Source: Pseudoroseomonas aestuarii (GTDB lineage Bacteria > Pseudomonadota > Alphaproteobacteria > Acetobacterales > Acetobacteraceae). From it: a DNA stretch of 64,000 nucleotides. The position numbers were made by a program, and so were the translations under genes. The notes below the pieces were generated by a model. That model was not told the origin of the DNA. It saw nothing but the letters and a program-made list of their open reading frames with translations, and ran no database searches. Location: the NCBI RefSeq assembly GCF_042651065.1, contig NZ_JBHSCH010000013.1, positions 15,140 through 79,139 of the forward strand, in the 5' to 3' direction. Shown here piece by piece: positions 18,924 through 28,272 of this stretch. How positions within the stretch are numbered: the stretch's first letter is position 1; each line of letters opens with the position of its first letter.

Positions 18924-19535
18924 TTGCGTATCGCCCTCATCGGCGCCTCCGGCCAGGCCGGCTCCCGCATCCTGGCCGAGTTGGCCCGGCGTGGCCACGC
19001 CGTCACCGCCATCGCCCGCGACGCCGGCAGGATCGCGGCGCTGCCCGGCGTCACCCCGCGCGCCGCCGACCTGCACGACATCCCGGCCCTCGCCGCCCGG
19101 CTCGCCGGACACGATGTGGCGATCAGCAGCGTCCACTTCACCGCCAGCGACCCCGAGGCGCTGATCGGCGCGGTGAAGCAGGCCGGCGTGGCGCGCTACC
19201 TGGTGGTGGGCGGCGCCGGCAGCCTGGAGGTGGCCCCCGGCCTCAAGCTGTTCGACACGCCCGATTTTCCGGCCATCTACCGGGAGGAGGCCCGCCGGGG
19301 CGGCGCCTTCCTGGAGCGGCTGAAGCAGGAGGCGCTGCTCGACTGGACCTTCCTCTCCCCCTCCGCGATGTTCGTCCCCGGCGAGCGCACAGGCAGGTTC
19401 CGGCTCGGCGCCGACCGGCTGCTGCTGGACGCAAGCGGCAGCAGCACCATTTCCTTTGAGGACTACGCCGTGGCCCTCGCCGACGAAATCGAGCACCCGG
19501 CCCACCGGCGCCGACGCTTCACCGTGGGATATTGA
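18924..19535 (+). CDS. NAD(P)-binding Rossmann-fold (NmrA/BVR-B-like) oxidoreductase
   Basis: A 203-residue atypical short-chain reductase. RIALIGASGQAGSRILAELARRGH is the N-terminal dinucleotide-binding motif (GxxGxxG), and DVAISSVHF plus LVVGGAGSLEV follow the pattern of NmrA and biliverdin-reductase-B-like proteins. The TTG start at 18924 is chosen because AAGGAA lies 12 nt upstream and the Rossmann motif begins at residue 2; the open frame further upstream has no family similarity. It overlaps the FrnE-like gene by 1 nt (TGATG). Divergent HxlR control suggests induction by quinones or electrophiles, which is inference. Confidence 0.88.
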   Translation: MRIALIGASGQAGSRILAELARRGHAVTAIARDAGRIAALPGVTPRAADLHDIPALAARLAGHDVAISSVHFTASDPEALIGAVKQAGVARYLVVGGAGSLEVAPGLKLFDTPDFPAIYREEARRGGAFLERLKQEALLDWTFLSPSAMFVPGERTGRFRLGADRLLLDASGSSTISFEDYAVALADEIEHPAHRRRRFTVGY

Positions 19536-20131
19536 TGACCATCCTGCACTACATCCACGACCCGCTCTGCGGGTGGTGCTACGCGGCCACCGCCCTGCTG
19601 GAGGCCGCCCGCGCGCGGCCCGAGATCCGGCTGCGCATGCATGGCGGGGGCCTCTGGCACCCCGCCGCCCGGCTGCGGGAGGGGCAGCGCCAGCACATCC
19701 TGGAAGCCGATGCGCGCATCGGCGCCCTGACCGGCCAAGTCTTCGGGCCGGGCTACCGGGCGCTGCTGGCGGACCCGGAGACGGTGTTCCACTCCCGCCC
19801 CACCATCGCCGCCCTGCTGGCGGTGCCGGAGCCGCTGGCGCCGGCCATGCTGCGCGCCATCCAGCGCGCGCACTATGTGGAAGGGCTGCGGGTGGTGGAG
19901 GATGGCGTGCTCGCCGCCCTCGCCATGGAGCTGGGGCTCGATGAGGCGGAGTTCCGCGCCAGCCTCGCCGCCGCGCCGGTGGAGGCGCACATCAACACCA
20001 CCCGCCGGCTGATGCAGCGCGTGGGCGCCACCAGCTTCCCCACCTTCCTGGCGGAGCGGGACGGCAACATCGAGATCGTGCCGCACATGGATTGCTACGA
20101 GGATCCGGCGGCATTCGTGGCAAGGCTGTAG
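19535..20131 (+). CDS. FrnE/DsbA-family thioredoxin-fold protein
   Basis: A 198-residue DsbA-superfamily protein without a signal peptide, so cytoplasmic. HDPLCGWCYAAT near the N-terminus holds the redox-active CGWC at about residues 12-15. The helical insert and the cis-proline region ATSFPTFL are present. FrnE-like proteins are disulfide isomerases or GST-like reductases tied to oxidative-stress resistance. Start ATG 19535 overlaps the stop of the NAD(P)-binding gene (TGATG), so the pair forms an operon under the HxlR dyads. A type-A triple-hairpin element follows 5 nt after its stop. Confidence 0.9.
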   Translation: MTILHYIHDPLCGWCYAATALLEAARARPEIRLRMHGGGLWHPAARLREGQRQHILEADARIGALTGQVFGPGYRALLADPETVFHSRPTIAALLAVPEPLAPAMLRAIQRAHYVEGLRVVEDGVLAALAMELGLDEAEFRASLAAAPVEAHINTTRRLMQRVGATSFPTFLAERDGNIEIVPHMDCYEDPAAFVARL

Positions 20132-20136
20132 GAGAC

Positions 20137-20250
20137 GTTCTTTTTTGGAAAAAAGAACCAAAAAACTTTTGTCAGTTTGGGGTGCGCCAACACAAAGCGG
20201 GACGCCAAACTGACAAAGTCTTTTTGCTTCTTTTTCTTCAGAAAAAGAAG
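20137..20250. repeat. Type-A dispersed triple-hairpin element, copy 1
   Basis: A 114-bp AT-rich element between convergent genes. From left to right: a palindrome with arms GTTCTTTTTT and AAAAAAGAAC (20137-20158), an inverted repeat GTCAGTTTGG (20171-20180) / CCAAACTGAC (20205-20214) followed by AAAGTCTTTTT, and a hairpin CTTCTTTTTC-TTCA-GAAAAAGAAG (20227-20250). It ends 1 nt before the stop codon of the minus-strand lyase. Near-identical copies lie at 21772 and 41873. It looks able to terminate transcription from both sides. Confidence 0.9.
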
Positions 20251-20251
20251 G

Positions 20252-21736
20252 TCACTTCATCAACGCCGCGAAGTCCTTGTCCAGAGCGGACAGCGCCGCG
20301 TCGATCGCGCCGCGCCGCTCGACGATCCAGCCCTCCTGCGCCGCGAGGGAGGATTTCGCCGCCTCCAGCATCCGCGTCAGCTCGGCCGGCTGCGGGCCGC
20401 CGGAGGTGGCGCGGTCGCGGATGATCGCCACCGGGTCCAGCGCGGCGCGGAACTCCGCCTCGCTCATCGGCAGGGCACCGCCCTCCACCTTCATCTCCTG
20501 AAGCGTGTGCGCGTAGATGCGCTGCGCCTCGGCATAGGGGAAGTCGCTGGGGCGGATGTCATGCGCCTTGGCATGGTCCACCACCTCGGAGGCAAAGTGG
20601 TGGCCGACGCGGAAGGGCAGCCGGTATTTCCGCATCAGCACGTCCGCCACCTCCTGCGAGGCGGTCCAGTCGCTGTTCAGCTCCTCCAGCGCGCGCTCGG
20701 GGCTGATGACCACGGCGTTCAGCACCCGCTCCCAGCTCGCCAGCGTGCGCAGCGCGGCGGCGACGACGGCGGTGTTGTCGCGCACGGCCTTCGGGTCGCT
20801 CATGCCGGGCGGGATGTTGTGCGCCTGGATGAGCCGCCCGATGCCGAGCGAGACGGCGCGCGAGGCCTCGGCGCGGGTGTCGTTCAGCAGGCCGGGGTTG
20901 CGCTTCTGCGGCATGGCGCTGGAGACATAGGTATTGCCATCCCCTTCGCGCAGCAGGATCCAGGGGCGTGGCTGCGCATACTGCGTCATCACGTCCTCGA
21001 CGAAGGCGCCGGCATGGATGGCGATGCTGCCGGCCACGGCGCCGATCTCCACCGGCATCTCGGCGGCGGTGATCTGCGCGGCGTCGTAGGCATTGTCCAC
21101 CAGCGCGGGGAAGCCGAGATAGCGCGCCATGCGCTCGCGGTTCAGCGGCCAGCTCGTGCCGTTCAGCACCGTGGTGCCCATGGGCGAGCGGTCCAGCCGC
21201 GCATAGGCCTGGCGCAGCCGCTCCGCGTCCCGCTCCAGCCCGGCGATGTGGCCGAGCAGCATGTGCGCGTAGCTGTTAGGCTGGGCGGCGACGCCATTGG
21301 TGTAGTTGGGCACGATGGTGCCGGTGTTGCGCTCGGCCAGGCGCAGCATGGCGGCGGTGGTCTTGTGGAGCTGGGTGGCGAGCTTCAGCAGCTCGTCGCG
21401 CAGGATGGCGGCGCGCACGGTGGAGAGCATGTCCTGGCTGGAGCGCCCCGCATGCAGCAGCGTGGCCTCGACGCCGGCGGCCTCGATCAGCAGCGGCTCG
21501 AAGGTGATGACGGTCGTGGGCCGCTTGCCGCCCGGCTGCTCCCCCGCCTGCAGCACCGTCCGCAGCCCGGCGGCAATGCGCGGCGCGGCCGCCGGGTCGA
21601 GCAGCCCTTCCTGGCTGTTGATGACGGCGCTGGCCTTGTTGATCTCGCCCAGCCAGTAGAATTCGTCGCGCCGCGTCTGCGCCGCCGCCGGCAGCGCGAT
21701 GGCGCAGGCCAGCACGGCCCCGAGCCATACCTTCAT
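20252..21736 (-). CDS. Exported argininosuccinate-lyase-like (fumarase/aspartase superfamily) protein
   Basis: A 494-residue lyase-superfamily enzyme. The signature SSAMPQKRNPG matches the superfamily loop that carries the catalytic serine. TSWPLNRERMARYLGF and YDAAQITAAEM fit the argininosuccinate-lyase branch. Unusually, the N-terminus MKVWLGAVLACAIALPAAAQ is a clear Sec signal peptide with an Ala-x-Ala site near residue 19, so the enzyme should act in the periplasm. Cytosolic ArgH has no such leader and is shorter. The substrate is unknown, but beta-elimination of an amino-acid or carboxylate adduct is expected from the family. Type-A elements flank it on both sides. Confidence 0.85.
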   Translation of the reverse strand: MKVWLGAVLACAIALPAAAQTRRDEFYWLGEINKASAVINSQEGLLDPAAAPRIAAGLRTVLQAGEQPGGKRPTTVITFEPLLIEAAGVEATLLHAGRSSQDMLSTVRAAILRDELLKLATQLHKTTAAMLRLAERNTGTIVPNYTNGVAAQPNSYAHMLLGHIAGLERDAERLRQAYARLDRSPMGTTVLNGTSWPLNRERMARYLGFPALVDNAYDAAQITAAEMPVEIGAVAGSIAIHAGAFVEDVMTQYAQPRPWILLREGDGNTYVSSAMPQKRNPGLLNDTRAEASRAVSLGIGRLIQAHNIPPGMSDPKAVRDNTAVVAAALRTLASWERVLNAVVISPERALEELNSDWTASQEVADVLMRKYRLPFRVGHHFASEVVDHAKAHDIRPSDFPYAEAQRIYAHTLQEMKVEGGALPMSEAEFRAALDPVAIIRDRATSGGPQPAELTRMLEAAKSSLAAQEGWIVERRGAIDAALSALDKDFAALMK

Positions 21737-21771
21737 GGTGTTTCTCCCGATTTTTGCATGTCAGGGAAGTT

Positions 21772-21884
21772 GTTCTTTTTTGGAAAAAAGAACCAAAAAA
21801 CTTTTGTCGGTTGGCGCACTCCGGGGAGAGGCGGGACGCCAGACTGACAAAGTCTTTTTGCTTCTTTTTCTTCAGAAAAAGAAG
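21772..21884. repeat. Type-A dispersed triple-hairpin element, copy 2
   Basis: A 113-bp element with the same order as copy 1: palindrome 21772-21793, imperfect inverted repeat GTCGGTTGGCG (21806-21816) / CGCCAGACTGAC (21837-21848), T-run, and hairpin CTTCTTTTTC-TTCA-GAAAAAGAAG (21861-21884). It lies between two minus-strand genes, 7 nt behind the stop of the M29 aminopeptidase and about 36 bp upstream of the lyase start. Here it would end the peptidase transcript before the lyase gene. Confidence 0.88.
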
Positions 21885-21891
21885 ATTTCCC

Positions 21892-23151
21892 TTACACCCA
21901 CTCACCCTTGCGCATCACCGGCGTGGCGGCGCCATCGAAGCCGATGCCATCCACATCCACCTCGGCCGAGCCGATCATCCAGTCCACATGGATCAGGCTG
22001 GAATTGCCGCCGCGCGCCGCGAAGGTCTCGTCGCTCATGCCTTCGGCGTCGGTGAAGCACTTCTTGTAGGCCTGGCCGAGGGCGATGTGGCTGGCCGCGT
22101 TCTCGTCGAACAGCGTGTTGAAGAACAGCAGCCCGGTCTGCGAGATGGGCGAGGAATGCGGCACCAGCGCCACCTCGCCCAGCCGCCGCGCGCCCTCGTC
22201 GGTGCCGATCATCTTCTGCAGCACGTCCTGCCCGCTGCTGGCCTGCGCCTCGACGATCCGCCCGCCCTCGAAGCGCACGCGGATGTCGCGGATCAGCGTG
22301 CCGGCATGGGCGAGCGGCTTGGTGGCGGCGACGGTGCCCTCGGTCATCGCCGCGTGGGGGGTGGTGAACACCTCCTCCGTCGGGATGTTGGGGTTGCCGG
22401 TGATGCCGTTCAGCGCCTTGGAGGAGCCGCCCATCCAGGAATGCTCGTCGGCCAGGCCCACGGTGAGGTCGGTGCCCGGCCCCTGGAAGCGCAGCGCGCG
22501 GAAGCGGCGCTCGTTCAGCATCTTCCGGCGCGTCATCAGCGCGGCGTTGTGCGCCGCCCAGTTGGCGCGCGGGTCCGGCGTGTCGGCGCGGGTGGCGGCG
22601 AAGATCGCGTCCCACAGCTTCGCTACCGCCTGCGCTTCCGGCAGTTCGGGGAAGACGGTGCGCGCCCAGGCGGCGGAGGCGAAGGGCACCAGCGTCCAGT
22701 TGATGGCGGACGCCGTGATCAGCTCCAGCGCCGGCCGGTAGGCCTTGGAACGGGCGCGGTTGGCGCGGGATATCTTCTCGGGGTCCTGGCCCGCCAGCAG
22801 GTTGGGGTCATCCCCCACCACGGCCAGGCGCGCGGCGCCGCCGCGGAAGGCGGCGGCCATGCCCTCGTACATCCAGCCCGCCGCCACGTCGAAGCTCTCG
22901 GGCGCGGCGTGGCGGTAGCGGGCGAGCGCCGTCTCGTCATCCGAGAGCAGCGGCGTGACGAGGGAAGCGCCGGCCTTGTAGGCCTCGGCCACGATGCGGC
23001 GCACCAGGGGCAGGGATTCGATGGAGGCGGTCATCACCAGCTCCTGCCCCGGCTTCATGCCGCCGAGGCCGACATGCACGGCGAGCTCCGCCAGACGGTC
23101 CAGGCGCGGGTCCTCGGCCAGGGAGGCGGTGGTTGGCACAGGCTGGTCCAT
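21892..23151 (-). CDS. M29-family aminopeptidase (AmpS / aminopeptidase T type)
   Basis: A 419-residue metallo-aminopeptidase of family M29, cytosolic, removing N-terminal residues from peptides with a two-metal centre. Metal-ligand regions are recognisable: NIPTEEVFTTPHAAMTEG in the middle, and SSLIHVDWMIGSAEVDVDG near the C-terminus. Length is typical (about 410). No signal peptide is present. The gene is monocistronic in appearance: 156 nt separate it from DUF2252 upstream, and a type-A element follows its stop. Confidence 0.92.
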   Translation of the reverse strand: MDQPVPTTASLAEDPRLDRLAELAVHVGLGGMKPGQELVMTASIESLPLVRRIVAEAYKAGASLVTPLLSDDETALARYRHAAPESFDVAAGWMYEGMAAAFRGGAARLAVVGDDPNLLAGQDPEKISRANRARSKAYRPALELITASAINWTLVPFASAAWARTVFPELPEAQAVAKLWDAIFAATRADTPDPRANWAAHNAALMTRRKMLNERRFRALRFQGPGTDLTVGLADEHSWMGGSSKALNGITGNPNIPTEEVFTTPHAAMTEGTVAATKPLAHAGTLIRDIRVRFEGGRIVEAQASSGQDVLQKMIGTDEGARRLGEVALVPHSSPISQTGLLFFNTLFDENAASHIALGQAYKKCFTDAEGMSDETFAARGGNSSLIHVDWMIGSAEVDVDGIGFDGAATPVMRKGEWV

Positions 23152-23307
23152 GCGGCGGGTCCTCGGCGGTTGGGGCGCGCGCGGGGCAGAAGGGCTGGCC
23201 CGGCGCGCGGCCCGGGGAAAACCGGATCGGCGATGCGCCGCCCCGCTGGGAGGGGCGCGGCTCCCGCCAATGCGGCCCCGGCGGGGCCGGCTGTCAAGGG
23301 GCGCGGC

Positions 23308-24468
23308 TCAGCTCTCCGCCTGCGCCTCCATGTGGCTGGCGAACTGCCGGTGCTCGGCCGTCATGGCCTGGGCGGCGCGCAGCGCGGCCTCGCGCAGCCA
23401 GCCCTCGGGGCGCTGCGCCAGGTCGGCGCGGATCGCCGCCGCGTGGTCGCCGGTGCCGAGATGGATGGCCGCCATCTCCCGCCCCATCGCCTTCAGCATC
23501 TTCTCGCCCAGCAGCACCTCGCGGCCCAGCGTCTCGTCCGGCCCGTGGTCCCAGTCGGGCGAGATGGGGCGGTCGGTCTCGATCTTGCGGTTGTTCGGGG
23601 AAAGGCGCCGCACGGCCACGCCATCCGTCACGCGGTACCACGGGTCTGGCGCCCGGTGGCGGCCGGTGGCGATCTCCAGGCAGCGCACGGCGCGGCCATG
23701 CCGGCCGTGCAGCCGCACCCAGGCGGAGGGCAGCACCGCCTTGGCCTCGCGCAGCACCCAGTCGCCGCGCCACCGTGCCTGCGCCACCCAGCGCGGCCGG
23801 CCGAGGCTGCCGAGCCCGGCGCTGCGGTACCAGAAGCGCGGCTCAGTGGCGCCCTGCGGCAGGGCGGCGCGCAGCGCGGCCTCGTAGCGCGGGAAGAAAA
23901 CAGGGCGCTCCGCCCCGTCGCGCTTCTCGAAGCGGCGGCGCTTGCGCTTCAGCTTCTCCCAGAAGGCGTCGCGGTGCTCGTCGGGTACCATCACGGTGCG
24001 GCGCAGCCAGCGGTGGTCGCGGTCCAGCAGGGTGGGGCCGGGCTTGCGGACTCCCTTGAGGTAGCCGGCCAGCAGATGCGCGGCGATCGGCTCCGCCTCG
24101 CGCCAGTCCGGCTCCGGGCTGGCCAGCAGTCCGCTGGTGGCCAGCCGCACCAGGTCGAGCGCATAGGGCATCTCGGCCGCCTCGTCATAGTCGTTCACGC
24201 CCCAGACGAGGCGGCCCTCGGCATCCCGCCAGGTGCCGAAATTCTCCAGGTGGATGTCGCCCACCGCCAGCACGGTGGGGGCATCGGCCAGTTCCGGGAA
24301 CAGCGCCAGCGCCGTCTCGGCCCAGCGGAAATAGGTGGCGCGCAGGAAGCCGAAGGCATCCCCCGCCATCTCGCGCCGCTTCTCGGCCAGTCCCTCCTCC
24401 ACCAGCTCATGCCCCAGCTCGTGGCGCAGAAAGGCTTCGTAGGCGGCGTTCGAGGCCAGGATGTCCAT
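23308..24468 (-). CDS. DUF2252 family protein
   Basis: A 386-residue protein of the DUF2252 family, which has remote similarity to protein-kinase-like and aminoglycoside phosphotransferases. The kinase-like catalytic pieces are visible as AVGDIHLENFGTW (resembling the HxDxxxxN loop) and GVNDYDEAAEMPYALDLVRL (resembling the metal-binding Asp). No membrane segment or signal peptide is seen. The physiological role is unknown; a small-molecule kinase is a reasonable inference. It is divergent from the exported carbonic anhydrase across a 230-bp gap that contains a G-rich tract. Confidence 0.85.
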   Translation of the reverse strand: MDILASNAAYEAFLRHELGHELVEEGLAEKRREMAGDAFGFLRATYFRWAETALALFPELADAPTVLAVGDIHLENFGTWRDAEGRLVWGVNDYDEAAEMPYALDLVRLATSGLLASPEPDWREAEPIAAHLLAGYLKGVRKPGPTLLDRDHRWLRRTVMVPDEHRDAFWEKLKRKRRRFEKRDGAERPVFFPRYEAALRAALPQGATEPRFWYRSAGLGSLGRPRWVAQARWRGDWVLREAKAVLPSAWVRLHGRHGRAVRCLEIATGRHRAPDPWYRVTDGVAVRRLSPNNRKIETDRPISPDWDHGPDETLGREVLLGEKMLKAMGREMAAIHLGTGDHAAAIRADLAQRPEGWLREAALRAAQAMTAEHRQFASHMEAQAES

Positions 24469-24495
24469 GCAGGCTCCTCACAAGGGCAAGGCCAA

Positions 24496-24534
24496 GGGGC
24501 GGGGGTCAGGGGGCAGGAATCAGAGGGCAGGGGG
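24496..24534 (+). other. G-rich tract, possible G-quadruplex
   Basis: The plus strand carries runs GGGG, GGGGG, GGGGG, GGG and GGGGG within 39 nt, in the divergent region between DUF2252 and the carbonic anhydrase. Loop lengths are 1, 3, 11 and 2 nt. The spacing permits an intramolecular quadruplex. Function is unknown, and G runs are common in a GC-rich genome. Confidence 0.3.
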
Positions 24535-24698
24535 CGCCGGGCCGAGGGTCGGGCCGGCCGCCGCCTCCGGCAAGCGAAAAAGCCGGCGCGCCGACGGGAA
24601 CCGGCTGCTCGCCGCGTGGTCCTTCATGGGGGCCACCGGGCGGGCAGGAGGTGCAAGCGCCGGCCGCCCCCTACCCCCTCCCCTACGGAGCCAGCGCC

Positions 24699-25526
24699 AT
24701 GCCGCCCCACACCCCCCGCAACCGGCCCGGATGCACCTGCCACCCCGGCCTTCCCGCCGCTTCCTCCCCGCCAAGCCCGTTCCCGCCAAGCCCGTTCCCC
24801 TCAGGCCCGTTCCCGCCGCGGGCGGCGGGTGGGCTGGCGCCGCGCGGCCTGCTGGCCGCCACCGCCGGGCTGGTCGCCGGCGCCCTGCCGGGCCGGCCCC
24901 GCGCCGCCGGCGCCATGCCGCAGACGAGCCTGACCGCCCAGCAGGCGCTCGAGCTGATGAAGCAGGGCAACGACCAGTTCCGCACCGACGCCCCCTACCG
25001 TTCCGCCCAGGGCCGCGAGGACCGGGTGAAGCTGGCGGTGGGGCAGGCGCCCTTCTGCGTGCTGGTGGGCTGCTCCGACAGCCGCGTGTCGCCGGAGCTT
25101 CTGTTCGGCCGTGGCCTGGGCGAGCTGTTCATCGTCCGCAACGCCGGCAACACGGTGGACACGGCGGCGCTGGGCAGCATCGAGTATGGCGTGGGGGTGC
25201 TGGGCTGCCCGCTGGTCGTCGTGCTGGGGCATGAAAGCTGCGGCGCCGTCGCCGCCGCGCTGGAGGTGGTGGCGCGCAACGCCACCTTCCCCGGCGTGAT
25301 CGGCGAGATGGTGCAGCCGATCATCCCGGCCATCCTCGCCGCGCGCGCGGCGGACGGCACGGTGGGGCTGGACGCGGCGGTGGAGGCCAATGCCCGCCGC
25401 GTCGCCGCCCGGCTGAAGACGCAGAGCCCGGTGCTGCAGGCGGCCTCGCATTCGGGCCGGCTGAAGATCGTCGCCGCGCGCTACGATCTGGATGATGGCG
25501 ATGTCAGCTGGTTCGAGGATCTCTGA
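24699..25526 (+). CDS. Beta-class carbonic anhydrase with N-terminal export-like leader
   Basis: A 275-residue beta-carbonic anhydrase, hydrating CO2 to bicarbonate with a zinc ion. Zinc ligands are C125 (CSDSR, with the D127/R129 dyad), H178 and C181 (HESCGAV). The N-terminus carries about 70 extra residues: a Pro-rich tract with PPSPFP repeats, then GGLAPRGLLAATAGLVAGALPG, which looks like a signal sequence ending in an Ala-rich cleavage region. The catalytic part may therefore act in the periplasm. A shorter start inside the leader is possible, but CGGAG upstream of 24699 supports the long form. It is divergent from DUF2252. Confidence 0.88.
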   Translation: MPPHTPRNRPGCTCHPGLPAASSPPSPFPPSPFPSGPFPPRAAGGLAPRGLLAATAGLVAGALPGRPRAAGAMPQTSLTAQQALELMKQGNDQFRTDAPYRSAQGREDRVKLAVGQAPFCVLVGCSDSRVSPELLFGRGLGELFIVRNAGNTVDTAALGSIEYGVGVLGCPLVVVLGHESCGAVAAALEVVARNATFPGVIGEMVQPIIPAILAARAADGTVGLDAAVEANARRVAARLKTQSPVLQAASHSGRLKIVAARYDLDDGDVSWFEDL

Positions 25527-25552
25527 GCGCCCCCGGCCATCCCCAGTCGGCC

Positions 25553-26077
25553 TCAGCCCGGCATCCGGAGCGGGGCGGAATGGCGGTACACGAGGTCGCC
25601 CGCTTCCGGCCGCCGCGCCAGCGGGTCCAGCGCGGCCCCCAGCCGCTCCGCCACCGCGGCGGAGCGGCGGTTCCCGGGGCCGACATAGCTGACGAGGGTG
25701 GCAAGGCCGAGCGTGCCGAAGGCCCAGTCGCGCATCGCGCGGGCCGCCTCGGTGGCGTAGCCCCGGCCTTCCTGCCCCTCATAGAGCAGCCAGCCCAGCT
25801 CCTTCTCCGGAAAGAGCGGGCCATGGTTGATGCCCACCTGCCCGACGCATTCGCCCGAGCCGGGCAGCGCCAGCATCAGCGCCCCGTGCCCGAACAGCGC
25901 CCACTGCGCCACGTCGTGGCAGAACAGGCCCCAGGCTGCCCGGGGGCCGAAGGGGCCGCCCATGCCGGCCGCGCGCGGCGAGGCCATCAGCCGCGCATAG
26001 GCCGGAAAATCCGCTGCCACCGGCGGGCGCAGGATCAGGCGGGGCGTCGTCAGGGTCGGGATCGCGGAACCGGACAT
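25553..26077 (-). CDS. GNAT acetyltransferase (RimJ/RimL-like)
   Basis: A 174-residue GNAT-fold acetyltransferase. It opens with PTLTTPRLILRPPVAADFPAY, the usual start of RimJ/RimL-like members. The acetyl-CoA loop appears as YEGQEGRGYATEAARAM, matching the Q/R-x-x-G-x-G/A pattern, and is followed by NRRSAAVAERLG. The acceptor could be a ribosomal-protein N-terminus, an amino acid or a small molecule; sequence does not decide. It lies 84 nt downstream of sppA on the same strand and converges with the carbonic anhydrase gene. Confidence 0.9.
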   Translation of the reverse strand: MSGSAIPTLTTPRLILRPPVAADFPAYARLMASPRAAGMGGPFGPRAAWGLFCHDVAQWALFGHGALMLALPGSGECVGQVGINHGPLFPEKELGWLLYEGQEGRGYATEAARAMRDWAFGTLGLATLVSYVGPGNRRSAAVAERLGAALDPLARRPEAGDLVYRHSAPLRMPG

Positions 26078-26161
26078 GGGAGACTCCGGGACAGGGTGGA
26101 GGGCGTCGTTACGCGCGGCCCGGCCTCCCGGTCCAGCGAGGGTTCCGGGAAGGTCCCGGGC

Positions 26162-26968
26162 CTACAGCCCGAGCCGCGCCCAGGCCGCGCGCTCCTCCAC
26201 CAGGGCCAGCCCCTCGGCCGTGGCGCCGCGCAGCAGGCGCAGCGGCAGCGGCGGCCGGCGCTGGCCGAGCGGCACCACCCGCGCCTTCTCGCCGAAGCGG
26301 CGCAGGATCTCGCCCCTGGCGTCGCCCAGCCGGTCGATCAGGCCGAGCGGCAGCGCCTCCCGCCCGGTCCAGAAGCGGCCCGTGAACAGCTCGTCCTCGG
26401 GCGCCGCCAGACGGGCGCCGCGCCGGGCCTTTACCCAACCGGCGAACTCGGCGTGCAGCGCCGAGAGCAGCGCCTCCAGCCGCGCCTGCTGCCAGGGCTC
26501 GACGGGGCGGAACGGGTCGAGGAAGGATTTCTGCCCCCCCGCCGTGGTCAGCCGCCGCTCGACGCCGAGCTTCTCCGCCAGCCCTTCCAGCCCGAAGCCC
26601 GCCGAGATGACACCGATGGAGCCCACGATCGAGGACGGGTCGGCCACGATCTCGTCCGCCGCGCAGGCGATCCAGTAGCCGCCCGAGGCCGCCGCGTCCT
26701 CGACGCAGGCGACGACCGGCACCTTGTGCTTCTCGGCCAGGGCGCGGATGCGCTGGCCGATCAGGCTGGACTGCACCGGCGAGCCGCCGGGCGAGTTGAT
26801 GGCCAGCACCACGCCCGCGAGGCGCTTCAGCCCGAAGGTGCGCTCCAGCACGGGCGCGATGCCCTCGAGGCTCAGCCCGCCCGGGCCGAGGCCGCCCCGC
26901 GCGGCGATGACGCCCGAGAGGCGGACCAGCGCCACCTGCGGGGGGCGGCTCAGAAAGGGGATTTGCAT
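26162..26968 (-). CDS. sppA: S49-family signal peptide peptidase (SppA/SohB-like)
   Basis: A 268-residue serine peptidase of the short SppA class, which removes leftover signal peptides or cleaves membrane-associated proteins. INSPGGSP, the oxyanion-type motif, is at about 58-64. The nucleophile is S95 in DAAASGGYWIA, and K150 in GGQKSFLDPF fits the catalytic lysine 55 residues later. No classical signal peptide or membrane helix is obvious, so it may be cytosolic or peripheral. I use ATG 26968; the frame stays open for 2 kb upstream, but this is antisense to the formaldehyde dehydrogenase. It is divergent from that gene. Confidence 0.9.
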   Translation of the reverse strand: MQIPFLSRPPQVALVRLSGVIAARGGLGPGGLSLEGIAPVLERTFGLKRLAGVVLAINSPGGSPVQSSLIGQRIRALAEKHKVPVVACVEDAAASGGYWIACAADEIVADPSSIVGSIGVISAGFGLEGLAEKLGVERRLTTAGGQKSFLDPFRPVEPWQQARLEALLSALHAEFAGWVKARRGARLAAPEDELFTGRFWTGREALPLGLIDRLGDARGEILRRFGEKARVVPLGQRRPPLPLRLLRGATAEGLALVEERAAWARLGL

Positions 26969-27052
26969 GGGCCAAGAGATGACCACCTTTTCCGCCGGGG
27001 CAAGAAGTGCGACGAACGCGCGCCCCACCCACGGCCTGAGGAGAAGCCGCCC

Positions 27053-28162
<1,110 letters not shown>

Positions 28163-28272
28163 GGCGGGGTCTAGTGAAGCGGGCCGCGCGGGGCGGGTGC
28201 CTGCCCCGCGCGGCTCAACCGGCCGGGGCGGCCGCGCGTTGCACTGGTCCCGAGCCCGAGGAGCCGCGCCCC

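Noticed and set aside
20137..21884. Insertion sequence or composite transposon bounded by the two type-A copies
   Set aside because: The segment between the copies is a single lyase gene. There is no transposase and no target-site duplication, and the copies are in the same orientation with terminator-like structure.
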